From Psilocybe azurescens (lineage: Eukaryota > Basidiomycota > Agaricomycetes > Agaricales > Agrocybaceae), in assembly GCA_023853785.1 (NCBI GenBank), contig JAJIRX010000537.1:124001-188000 (forward strand): a stretch of DNA of 64,000 nucleotides. The letters run 5' to 3'. The notes under the pieces were generated by a model. It did no database searches and had not been told where the DNA came from. It saw only the letters and a program-made list of their open reading frames with translations. A program made the translations under genes and the position numbers. Shown here one piece after another: positions 35,921 to 47,030 of the stretch; the stretch's first letter is position 1; the number at the start of each line of letters is the position of its first letter.

Positions 35921-36134
35921 AAAACCTCAGACTTGGCATGCCGTGACGGTACAAGTGTAGCCTAGCCTGGTGTAGCCTAGTGTAGCTGCTTAAATGATTG
36001 AGGTGACGATGTTTATCTCGGTTCGGAAAATGCAGCCCTGCGGGCGGACTTCGGAGAAGGGTTATAGTGATCAGTACTTGATATCATATATACGATCTGT
36101 CTTCCGGAAGGAAGATGAGCGGAGGTCTTTACAT

Positions 36135-37190
36135 ATACTGTAACTGTAACTATAGGTTTATGTTTGGACGTTTGTCTTGATGGTAGAAGACCGGGATGTC
36201 CGAGGGTGATTCAAACTTACTGTATATAGCAAAGTGGAAGTTCGCAGGGTTGTCATCATGGGATCAAGAACGAGTTTAAAGTGGCTTGTTGTTGCGTCGG
36301 GATTCGGAGCTCACTGCACTACTAGGCTGGGATTTTTGAAGTTTGAATAACTCCAGATGTTCTTGGGAGAGCTGTATCATGGTCGACGTTAGAGTATAAT
36401 TTCGTATACTGTAACTGTAATTGTAGGTTTATGTTTGGATTTTTATCTTGATGGAAGACCGGGATCAAGATGTTTGGTTTGGCATCGACGTTTATAATTT
36501 TAGAGTAAGTAACTTGTACTTATGCACCGGAACTCGCTCTTCCGGCTGGAATATTGATATTATGAGGTTTCTTGGAATTTACACTTGGATAACTTTAGTT
36601 CTTTTTCACTGCTTGAACGACTGTACTAATATGGAAGATCCAATGAAGCCGTTGTCGGCGTCCAGTCATGGATACTATGTATACTATGTACATCGTACTT
36701 GTACCGTAAGTATTATTGCGCGTTAATTTAATTTGACAGCGACTGCCACTGCCATCGAACACAGAAATTTTTAAAGCTTGCGTTATGTGGGCGTTATATA
36801 TAGTATTAAAAAAACTTGTCATCAATTTGTTTTCTTTGGCTAAGTCGATCAGTCTTATCATGAGATCAAGTATGAGGTTAAAGTGGCTTTCACTGCGTCG
36901 GGATTCGGAACTCACTGCACCACTAGGCTGGGACATTTTGGGGTTTCTTGGAACTTAAGCTTCAATTAAAGGATAACTGTAGTTCCTTTGTCCCCCTGCT
37001 TGAACGACTGTATCATTATGATTATGGAAGATCCAATGGAGCCGCCGTCGGCGTCCAGTTAGGAATGCTATGTACCTCGTACATGTACCGTATTATTGCT
37101 CGTTGATTTAATTTGAAAGTGACTGCCAGCGAACACAGAAATTTTTAAAGCTCGCATTATATGGGCGTTGCAGAGTATATATATATAATT
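36135..37190 (+). repeat. Nested imperfect direct repeats
   Basis: Three repeat families are interleaved. A is about 65 bp at 36,135-36,198 and 36,405-36,472 (ACTGTAACTGTAA..., GGTTTATGTTTGGA). B is about 70 bp at 36,262-36,333 and 36,863-36,932 (GCGTCGGGATTCGG, ACTAGGCTGGGA). C is about 240 bp at 36,563-36,802 and 36,940-37,190 (GGTTTCTTGGAA, GAACACAGAAATTTTTAAAG). All copies are direct. No protein frame is maintained between copies, so the repeats are probably non-coding. Confidence 0.75.
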
Positions 37191-40100
37191 TGTCGTCAAT
37201 TTGTTTTCCTTGATTGCTTGACGTCGATCGGCCACGATAATTTGTTTTTTTAAAAACTATTTTCTTCTTCTTTTGAATGGACTAACGCCATTGGCGTTGT
37301 CCAGACTCGGACCGGGACGATCCTATGAGATTAAATTTGTTATTACCCACTTAAACGAGAGCAGACGACTGCGTTTTGGGGGACATCAGGATACATATCT
37401 AGGAAAGCAAATTTGCAGTAGTCGTAGTCAGGGCAGCTACTAGGCCCTACTATAGAGTATGCTAACATTTAGGTACTATCATTAACCCGTTGCAAATCGA
37501 TATATTTTCATTCATAACTTCACAACCGCACCTCTACTAAATCTGATTCTTGGCTCTCTCATCAAGAAAGCTAATACGCACGTTATTCTGGATTTGTATA
37601 TATTTTATATATGTTTAATGCGAGCCTGCGGGTCAAAATACCGTGATGAATGTGCCAAAAAAGTGCAAAATCCAGCTCGGACTGCATCGCAAAATGGCTC
37701 CTTTTTCTCCAGTTTATGTATCTATATAATATTAATAATGAGCCCAACGAGAACGAACGCCATCGCCAACGCTTAGCGCGCGAGAGCAACGAGGAGCTAC
37801 AATTTCACTAACCCCGTGTTCTTAAAAATTTGGAGACTAAATCAACACTTTACGAGCTAGTTCTGCACCAATGCTTATCCAATTTTCACCACTGTAAGAC
37901 TTAGCTTCTCAGTTACAAGCGCCTGTTTTTTTAAAAAATTTCAAGGGTTGATGCTGACGCTGAAGGAGAGGAATCGGGGTGCCACGCGCGGGCCACGCAC
38001 GCGACTTCGCAATAATCAACAGGCCTATTGCTCACACTTTTTGGCGTCGGAAAATTATAAGCCAGATACTGAATGATTGATTATTGTGCATAGTCATACC
38101 AGTCCTAAAATTGCTTTTTCGGGCAATAGGAGGAATAGGCAATAGGATAGGTGCTTATCTAGGTCCAGGTGCATTGCATCCGCAGTCAGGGTACATAGTG
38201 CATAAGTAGGTACTGGTCGTCAGTCGTCAACGATCGTCCTGGCCAGCACGATCGTCGCGCGAGCGCGCGGGCGCTAATAGGCGAATAGGCTGGTAGTAAG
38301 CGCTGTTGCCGTGATTCACGTAACGACAGCGATATGCCCCCCTCCCCCCCCCAGCAGCATTGTTTGGGATACAGGCGTTGTCTTCCCTGCACATGCACAT
38401 GTACAATGGAGATACTCATACTGGGAATTTGTGGGTGTTGTGCGTTGTAACTGTAACGTGCACGGGTATACCGCGATAGATGTCGGTGTAATTAAAACGA
38501 TAAGCATCAAGCGTTGAGCGTTGAGGCCTGAGGTTTGACAGGTAATTGAGTCTCGAGGCGCGAGGCTCGAGTTAGCTTCTCCGGCTTTCCGGGGCTCTCG
38601 CTGGCTTTCTGAGTCCTTGTCCTTGATAACGTGGCTCGATGCTATATCTTCGCTTTGATGTTATGTTTTGCTTGCGGGCAGGGTGTAGTGACCGGTCGGC
38701 GGTATTGTTATTGGCGTTTTGATATGATTTGAATTTGATTTGGAGGGCTTATCGGGGAGTGTATTAGAGTGTGTTGTATCTGCTGGATATGGATACGGAT
38801 ATGGATATGGATGCTATATGGAGACCCTGATAATGTTAGGTTAGAGAGACGAGATGGAGTAGATGTGGATGTGGGATCCACTATATCGTATAGTAGCGTA
38901 GCCGGAGTTAAAGACGGAATAATGATGGTGACCGTTCATTAGCATTAACATCTGTAGGTACTAGACAAGACAGTGCAGTATATAGTGGTACAAGCCTCAA
39001 GATGCACAAGGACGGGCGCGAGCGCAAGAAACAACAAAGAGTGCGTGCAGTACAATTAAATAGACGACAATGCGAGCGCGACTCTGAATCGGCGCGAGTA
39101 AACGGACGGACGGAGGGAATAAAGACGAGATAGCACCCAAGAATGCCGAAAAGAGCCCAAGAGCCTAAGAGCAAGAACGGGAACAAGAACGAGAACTCTA
39201 GATGGCGCGATTGTGATTGTGATTGCGATTGTGTTTTTTCTCGTGGGTTTGCTTTCCGCGAGCCTCTATAAGCCCGCTGCCTGCTGCCTGCTGCCTGTTA
39301 GAGGCATACGGTATCAGATCAAGGTATCTGATGTGATGTGATGTCGGGGACATTCAAGAATACATTCAGGAATCAAGGGTCAAGGCCGCTAACTCAGCTC
39401 GATCGAGGTGCGGTTGATGGCTATGCATGGCGATTGCGCGAAGAGAAGGGAAGGGAAAAGAAACTCGGAGAGAGGTGAGAGGTGAGATTCAGAGCGTCGG
39501 GAGAGACTCGGGGATCTATAAATAAGAATAAGTACGGTGTGGGACGGACGGGACGAGACGCAGGCATAGCACGGGGTCGGGGACAGGGAGGTACGAGTAT
39601 AAGCATAGTAGGAACGGACAGGGACAGGGACAGGGACAGGGAGCGAGCTGAGGTGCTGTGGGGTGGGGTGGGCATGGTCAGCGAGGGAGGAGCCTGCAGG
39701 CCCTGGGAGGGATGGGGAGAGTCGGGGCGGTGATAGCGGTGGCGCTGTCCGAGTCCGAGTCGTCGTCCGTTCATGGACATTCGTGGCACGCTCGTGCCAT
39801 GCTCGTGAGTTTTAGTGGGCATTTGTTTTTAAAGTTCGCCTTGACGACCCCAAGGGGAAGGGGGAGCGAAGGCGGTTAGGGCCGGGTTTTGAGCGAGAGC
39901 TGGCTATAGAGTGCGAGGAGATGCGATATGTGTGTGGACGGATAAGGAAATGGGATGGGATGGCGAGGCGAGGCGAGACGGCTTGGGAAAAGGCATAGGT
40001 ATGCGATGGAAGGGGAAGGAATACAAGATTGTCAGAACAGGACAAGAGAAGAAGGAGGGCAGGATAAAGCAATTGCAAGCGGGCAGAGGGAGACAGACAG

Positions 40101-40400
40101 AGGGAGACAAGACAAGACAAGACAAGGAAGGGTGGTGATTCGATTCGATTTCACGGATGTCTGAGATACGATACGAGTGGGACGCAGATGGGAACGAAAC
40201 GAAGATGGCCACCCACCAAACGGGGCTCGCGAAGCGCAATTGCACCAACAACAAAAAAAAAGATGTGCCTGACATGGGACAGGTGATATCGCCGATCCCC
40301 ATATAATTAACGCAAACTAATTATTTTGTGCCCCCAATATGTTTAAATATTTAATATTTAATTAAATAATTGCAAAAAATAAGGGGAAGGGCATGTGTGG
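37191..40400. other. Intergenic with microsatellites
   Basis: No supported gene. It contains simple repeats: GGATA(T/C) units at about 38,784-38,815, GATTGT units at about 39,208-39,232, GCTGCCT units at about 39,279-39,300 and AGGGAC units at about 39,614-39,645. A T/A-rich block lies at about 40,335-40,380. GC content and purine/pyrimidine skew rise toward 41 kb. Confidence 0.5.
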
Positions 40401-41415
40401 TGGTATTTAGATTTTACGGGAGGCGAAAGATTGGAAAGCTTTTGCATTCCCTCCCACCTTCGTCAGAAGCATCCCTCCCTCGTGCGCCGCGCTTACGCCT
40501 GTGGGCATCGCATCCCTCCTCTCCCTCTCCTCCTCCCCCTTCATGCAAGTGGTCCTTTGATAAGAGCCCTCCTCGCTCTCCTCTAACTCCCGCCTTTGAC
40601 CCCTGCCGTCCCCAAGGATACCGCCTGGAGTAAGCACAACTTGACTTTGCACTGAAATATGGATGAATGATTGCTGACTGACTGCGACTTGGGCAGATCT
40701 CGCGACCCTTGCCGGCCTCTACTAGCCCGCCCAATCCACACACTATCCCCCCCAGCTACTATCAAAGGACCCGATATCCGCACACCTGAACGCTTGAGCC
40801 CTGCTCGCGGAACCTCCTGCCTAACCCCACACGCCAACGCACCGCAACACATCCCCTCTCCCTTCTTCATTCTCATACACTCGCATCCCCCCAGTCAGGC
40901 CACCTACCACCGGCCTACTCACTCCAGACCGTACGACCCAAGTAAGAGGCCTCCGCTGAGCAATCGCGTACCTCTCTGCTTTCTCCATACACACACCAAA
41001 AATCACCTTATCCTTATCTCTACCTATCTACCTACCTGTCTACCTGTCTACTACTGTCAACGACCACTCCACGTTTTTTTTTGCTCATCTACCACTTTAC
41101 CGCCGACCTCGACTCACAGCGGCCGATCCAGTCGCACTCTTGCTTGAGGCTCCCAGTCTCGCATTATTATCGTTATCGCACCACCCGTCTCGTATCTTCT
41201 CGTATCTGACTCTCCACTCGATAAACCACTAACACTCATTTTACCACCACCTACTCCACTATCACCGGCTTTTTTCTACCCGCCCCCAAAAAATCCAACA
41301 TCAACTATATTCCGTCTCTTTTTTCATCGACCGTCTTCCTTTCTAGAAAACGAAGAAAATTCTTATCACACATATAACTACTTCGCTTGCAACAGAAGAA
41401 GAAGAAGCAGCAGCA
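40401..41415 (+). promoter_or_regulatory. Upstream region / long CT-rich leader of the bHLH gene
   Basis: About 1 kb of markedly C+T-rich plus-strand sequence directly in front of the bHLH start, ending GAAGAAGAAGCAGCAGCA before the ATG. This is typical of a long 5' leader. Frames inside it (for example 40671-41147) are proline/threonine-rich low-complexity translations without a domain. Confidence 0.4.
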
Positions 41416-43468
41416 ATGGCAATGACGCTTCCGCTATCGCCTGCTTCGGACACAGCGAGTCCTGTTATCGGCACCGGCACGGGTGCTAATGCTACCAACA
41501 ACAACAATAACAACAACAATGAATCGACCGGCTCTTCTACCTCTGCTAACGCTAGCGGTGACACAGCAGCAGCAACCTCCGCCACCCCTACCACCGCCAA
41601 CACCGCCGCCAACGCAGCCACAGCCACCCCCGCCCCCGGCTCCGCGAACAACACCGCCTCGAACACCGCCTCCGCCGCGGCCGCCTCCGCGCTGAAGCGC
41701 AAGCCCTCGCGGCGCGCCAACACCGCCGAGCGCCGCGCGACGCACAACGCGGTCGAGCGCCAGCGGCGCGAGACGCTCAACGGGCGCTTCCTCGACCTCG
41801 CCGCGCTGCTGCCGAACCTCTCGCAGATCCGGCGCCCGTCCAAGTCGTCCATCGTGAACTCGAGCATCGCGCACATCCACGCGAGCCGCCGGCACCGCGT
41901 CATGGCCTCCGCCGTGGTGAGGGGCATGAAGGCGGAGTGCGAGGCGCTAAGGAGGGAGATCAATGAGTGGCGGGATCGCGCAGGGATACCAAGGTGCGAG
42001 GAGCCGGTGCGGGGGGAGGCGTTTGGGATGGTTGTTAGTGGGGAGCTGGAGCTCGTGGGCGTGGTTGGGGAGGAGGAGGGCGAGGAGGACGAGGATGGCG
42101 AGTTTGCGACGGGGGGTGCAGCAGGAGCGGGAGGGCAGGGAGGGTTTATGGAGGGCGTGGAGGAGGAGCTGGGGATGATGTATGCGCCGCCGCCCCCGCA
42201 TGTGCCTGTGCACCACCATTCTGCGCACCCGCAGCAGCAGCAAGTCCACCCGCACGCACACCAGCAGCAGCAGCAGCAGCAACAACATCAGCAGCTCATG
42301 CAGCAGCAGCAGCAGCACCTCATGCAGTTGCAGATGCAGCAGCAGATGCAGCAGGCTGGGTATGGCGGCGCGGGCGCGGGCAACCCGTTTGCGCATAACC
42401 CGCCCAGCGCCGGCGGTGCGAGCGGGAGCAGCAGGCCGGGCACGGCGGAGTACGGTGTCAGTCCGAACCCCGGGTATCGAGTGAGTTGAATGATTTTTTC
42501 TTTTTTTTGTTCTTGCTTGCTTGCTTTGTTCGTGATTTTTCGGAATTTTTATTGTCACTCTTATGCCTTCGCGTTGAGGCGGGGCTGTGAGGACGATGCT
42601 TTTTTAATGATTTTGGGGGATCCCAACTTCCCTTTTCGAGTTTGAGTTTGAGAGAGATGAGCGCGACGCTGATACAACTTTTTTTTTTCTTTCGCTCCAG
42701 GGACCCGCGGGGTTTGGAAGCTACAACGGTCCTAACAGCAACGGCGGGCCGAACCACCTCTTCACACCGCCCGCCACCGCACACGGGCTGCCCCCTTCTT
42801 CTTCTTCCTCCTCCGCTGCCAACGGGGGCAACGGGCTCAGCCTGAACACGAACATCAACATCCACCGGCCCTCCACCGCGTCGACGTCGCACTCGAACGG
42901 GAGCGCGTCGGCCGCGGGCTCGCCCGTGGGCGGAGTGTCTGCCAATGGCGGGATGTACCACCCGCACGCGCATTCCCAACACCATCTTCAGCAGCAGCAT
43001 TCCCAATACCAGCATCAACAGCACCACCAGAACCAGCACCATCCGTATGCGCAGCACTACGCCCACCACAACCACCAGGGGGGCTCGCCGGTGCACGGCT
43101 CGCCCGCGTCGACGTCGAGCGCGCACAGCGTGCCGCCGAACACGGCCATCTCGCCAGTGGGCCTGAGCGGCGCGGCGGGGTTCGAGCTGGGCCCGGGGTT
43201 CGGGATGCTCGTCGGCGGCGGGGGTAATGGCGGTGGGCGGGGCAAGATGGGCCGCGCGAGGAGCGGGAGCGGGGCGAGCGGCACGGGGAGCGTGGGCAGC
43301 GTCGGGAGCGGGAGCGCGGGCGGTGCGAGTGGAGGCGGCGCGAGCCCGGCGTATGAGCTGCACCAGCATTTGGGCGCCGGGTATGATGTCGGCGTGCCCG
43401 TGCCAAGGCAGGGCCAGTATGGTGTTAATGGGATGATGGGTATGGGGGCATGGGTGTTGGGGGCATGA
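41416..43468 (+). CDS. bHLH transcription factor
   Basis: Nuclear basic helix-loop-helix regulator. Exon 1 is 41416-42480, the intron 42481-42700 (GTGAGT...CTCCAG), exon 2 42701-43468, giving 610 residues. The basic region HNAVERQRRE has His110, Glu114 and Arg118, the H-E-R pattern of factors binding CANNTG/CACGTG E-boxes. Helix 1 is TLNGRFLDLAALLP, the loop NLSQIRRPSK, and helix 2 SSIVNSSIAHIHASRR, extended by a coiled region MKAECEALRREINEW. The flanks are low complexity: poly-Asn near residue 30, Gln/His runs at about residues 270-315, and Gly/Ser and His/Gln-rich exon 2. The target genes are unknown. The terminal codons after 43,444 look frameshifted (see the findings). Confidence 0.88.
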
Positions 43469-45732
43469 ATGGGCTGGTGGCGGGCGGCGTGGGGGTTGGG
43501 ATTGTGGGAGGCGGCGGGAGTGGGAATGGGATGATGATGATGATGCATTGATTGAGACCATGATTGATGCTCGTCTTTTCGTCTCTTTCCTGTCCCTTGC
43601 CCTTTCTATGCATGCGTACATATACATGCGCCCACCTATCTATGTGCCTTCTTCGTCCTCTCGCCCCGCCTCGCCTTCCTTTACGGACCCTTAGATTATC
43701 GTCGTCGTCATCATCGGCGGACCGGATCGGGATACGATACCCCACCACTCTGTCTATCTATTCGTCCCTGCCTCTGCCTGCCTCACACTATGCCCACCAC
43801 TTCTGCTTCACTTCTCGTCAGTTTCGAATGTAATCAATTCTTATGATGCCCAATACCAGAAACACCTCGAATACCAGCTCCGATTAACGTGCCTATGCCA
43901 CCGCCTCCTATTTATTGTCGTCGCCGCCCGTCCCGCCATGCTTCATGCTTCATGCACCCAGCGCCCAGCGACTTAGACCCCGCCCGCCCGCTACCCACAA
44001 CACAACCCAACCCTCCAATTAATCTGTAAACCAATTGTGTCTTCTGTCTTCCAGGTGCCCCCTGTTCTGTGTTTTGTTTGTTGATGTAAAATTTTTTTCT
44101 TTATTGTTAGAAAGTTTTTTTGTCGTTGTTGGAAGGCTTCTGATTTCTTTTGATTTTTGTTGATGTTGATGTTGAACCCTCTACTACCCCGCCTCCTAAC
44201 CCTCTCCTCTACCTATACGACCTCGCACCCTCTACCTCTACCTCTACCTCGCTGTCACCACGCAACCCGATTTTCTTTTTTTTTTAATAATATAATGAAT
44301 GAATGCAGAATGCTTCGGCATAGTCCCCCTACTACATACATACGTACATGTACCTACCGCTCTTGGATTGGAATCTGGAAATCTGGAACTTTCGGAACTT
44401 CATACCACCCCTTATCTCGCGACCTCGCGACCCCGCCAAGCCCATGTACACCGCTATGCTTGTAAATGTCGGGCTACAGTAGCTTTTTCGTTTACCATTA
44501 TGTACTTACTTTCTTTTACTTTTTACTTTTACTTTTTTTTTCTGTTTCTGTACGCAGCCTGTGTTTTTTGTTTACGTACATAGTCGCTCTTTGATTCGGA
44601 TGAACTTTTTTCTTTCTTTCTTTTTTTGCTTCGTTTTTTTTTGATTTATTTCTTTTTTTTCGTTGGAGTGTTGTTGTTTCGAAATCGAAATCGAAACCGA
44701 GAAATCACAATCGCAATTACAAAAAGCCCGGATTAATTTCTTGTTCTCTTCTGCTTCTGCTCTAATTTACCCCTCACCCGCCACCCGTACGCTCCTTATT
44801 TCCAGTTTTCACCTTGTTGTTTTTTTTTTCCTCGAGTTTTTATTTTTTGGGAGGGGTGGATGGGGTGTTTGTTGAATTTTTTCTGTTGCTGTTTCTTTTT
44901 CGTCGTGTTGCGTGTGGTTATGTTGTTACAGTATGTGTATGTGGCGTACGTGGCGTTTCCGCCGACATCACTCCTCCTGGATCCTCCCTCTCTCTCACCT
45001 CCCAGCACCTCAGCTGCACACACTCCCGCTCGCTCGTACTTACCATATACCTCCTTACCTACTCCTACTCCTACTCCTACTCCTGCATACGCCTACCTAC
45101 CTACCTACCCACCTACCTACTCATCTACCTATTTATGCTGTGTATCGACTACAAAAGAATTGACTGAATTTTGTATTATACGTGTTGTGGTTGTGGTGTG
45201 CGCTTTCTTTCCCCGGCAATCGTGCAATTCTTTCGATTGACTTTGGATTTCCGATTTACATACTGCAATGTAATGAATTTGAAAGGCGGAAGATCATGAA
45301 GGAGGCTTTAATTGAAACAAGTTGAATCCGAGTCGGTCAATACCTGGATCTATAATAGAGAAATGAGACTGGACCACACACAACAATTCGTAGTCGGTTG
45401 CTTCAAGCTTGACATGATAAAGCCTCTTGGATCTGAGTCTAATCCCAACCAACATCAGAGAGCTGTCCCCTGGTGGCATTTGCACATCACCACCACTATG
45501 GCCACTTCTAGATACACCCTATACTCGTAGCAGTACGCACTGCGATAACTCTGATGGTCGTCAATGCCACTCGGGCTGTGGCTAAAGCATCGATTTTAGT
45601 AGCATATCTTCTTGTGAACGTCGCTGGTCTAAAAGGAACCCGAATGCAACGATAGGTAGATATATATGTGAGAGTGCTCAGTGGGTGGATCTCTTCTCAG
45701 GTCTACACCATATCCCAATATCTACGCCAGAC
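43469..45732. other. 3' flank of bHLH gene, low-complexity T/C-rich sequence
   Basis: No gene recognised. It has T-rich tracts at 44,270-44,900 and a microsatellite of CTC(C)TA / CCTA units at about 45,057-45,128. Small frames here are translations of simple sequence. Confidence 0.45.
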
Positions 45733-47030
45733 ATGATCGACTCGGACGACGTCGAAAAACGTATAATTAGCGCCAACCTCAACGGCTCAGGACTTCAAAT
45801 TTTCCTTATGGGTTAGTCTTCACCTTGGGTAAATATGATCACCCTGAATATACGTATATCAGCGGTATACACCGTGGTATATGGAACGACCATGTATCTT
45901 TACCGTAGGTGCTTCCCTCCTGCTCGGAACACAAAATTCAACGACATGATGCCGCACAGTATTCAAAACATCTGCCAACTCAAATCGTCGCATCGTTCTA
46001 TCGGCCATTTCAGTTCTGTACCTGCTTGTTTTCTTGCAGACCCTTGTGCAATGGTACTCTCTTTACTGGATAGTCGTGACCAACGGAAAAACACAACAAT
46101 CAATCTTCCTTGCGACCTTGGAACAACCTCGATGGATCGAAGTACTATCTGACTTTGGAATCAATTCCTCGTTCATCGTTGCCGACGGACTACTGGTTAG
46201 TAGAATATAATTACTTACTGTATACATCTCATCGTCATCTCGACAGATATGGAGATGCTATCACGTCTGGGGACAATCGTTCTGGACTATTGTGGTCCCA
46301 TCGATACTTTTAATCGCAGAATTCGGTGAATTCTAAGGATCAGCGTCCCGCATGAATATTTACATTAAAGCACCATTATTTTAGGTCTCTTCGTTGCAGT
46401 GATAGCCATAGATGAGCTGTACAGTCAGCTAACCAGCCATGCAGATGCCGTTATATTCAACAAGGTTCGAAGTTCTCTGGTATTCATATCCATAGGCACC
46501 ACGGTCACTACGACATTTCTTATCGGGTGGAGAGTGCATTCAGTGTCTCGTTTAAATGGTTTACCATCCAAAAAATGTTCAATCATATTATGGTATTAAT
46601 CGTCGAGTCAGCCGCAGCTTATTCATTCGCACTCCTCTTCGATGCCATCGTTAATGTTGTTCCGGCAGACTGTTTGGTAAATTCTCCCGTGCTCGAAGCG
46701 AGGTGTTATGTGCCAGCAACGCTGTCTACTGTCACAGTGTGTAGCTTCCATTACTTATCCGATTATTGTTTGTCTCTAAGCTAGAATTATTAGGGAATGG
46801 CTCCAACAGTCCTAGTTGCCAGAATCGCTCTTACGAACCCCAAGCACACAGTTGCATCTTCCCCAATCACTCATATATCCAGCTTGCAATTCGAGTTGCA
46901 GCAAGGGACTGGCCGCAGTGAGAATGCCACCAACTCCCTCATTCACACATTTCATGAGGCGCCTACCGCGGCGACTGAGGTGAAGAGTCGATCTAGCTGG
47001 GATAGCACGTTCGGGAATAATCAAGTCTGA
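45733..47030 (+). CDS. Multi-pass fungal membrane protein (Agaricomycete 7TM-like family)
   Basis: A functionally uncharacterised family of integral membrane proteins, expanded in Agaricomycetes. Exon 1 (45733-about 45811) ends IFLM and joins across an intron to AVYTVVYGTTMYLY. Later exons give AISVLYLLVFLQTLVQWYSL, SDFGINSSFIVADGLL, IWRCYHVWGQSFWTIVVPSI (the W-R-C-Y-x-V-W motif is characteristic of the family), VRSSLVFISIGTTVTTTFLI, VLIVESAAAYSFALLFDAIV and a polar C-terminal tail ending at 47030. About seven membrane helices are apparent. Introns are short GT-AG and the gene looks intact. It lies alone in the spacer and its function is unknown. Confidence 0.75.

Noticed and set aside
36448..36726. 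92-codon frame inside the nested repeats
   Set aside because: It overlaps repeat C, whose second copy does not keep the frame.
39421..40302. Minus-strand frames of 102-133 codons rich in Ser/Pro/Leu
   Set aside because: Simple-sequence and pyrimidine-rich translations, overlapping each other in several frames, with no domain or splice pattern.
40671..41147. 158-codon Pro/Thr/His-rich frame upstream of the bHLH start
   Set aside because: CT-rich leader translated in one frame; no domain, and it fits better as untranslated leader.
42458..43627. 389-codon minus-strand frame opposite the bHLH gene, and similar long antisense frames at 41343-41963 and 41947-42558
   Set aside because: They are Arg/Pro/Ala- or Leu-rich shadows produced by the GC-rich, repetitive coding strand; there is no domain, and the plus-strand bHLH with a consensus intron explains the region.
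43743..45240. Frames across the T/C-rich 3' flank of the bHLH gene
   Set aside because: Microsatellite translations (Thr-Pro and Tyr-Leu-Pro-Thr repeats) without coding signatures.
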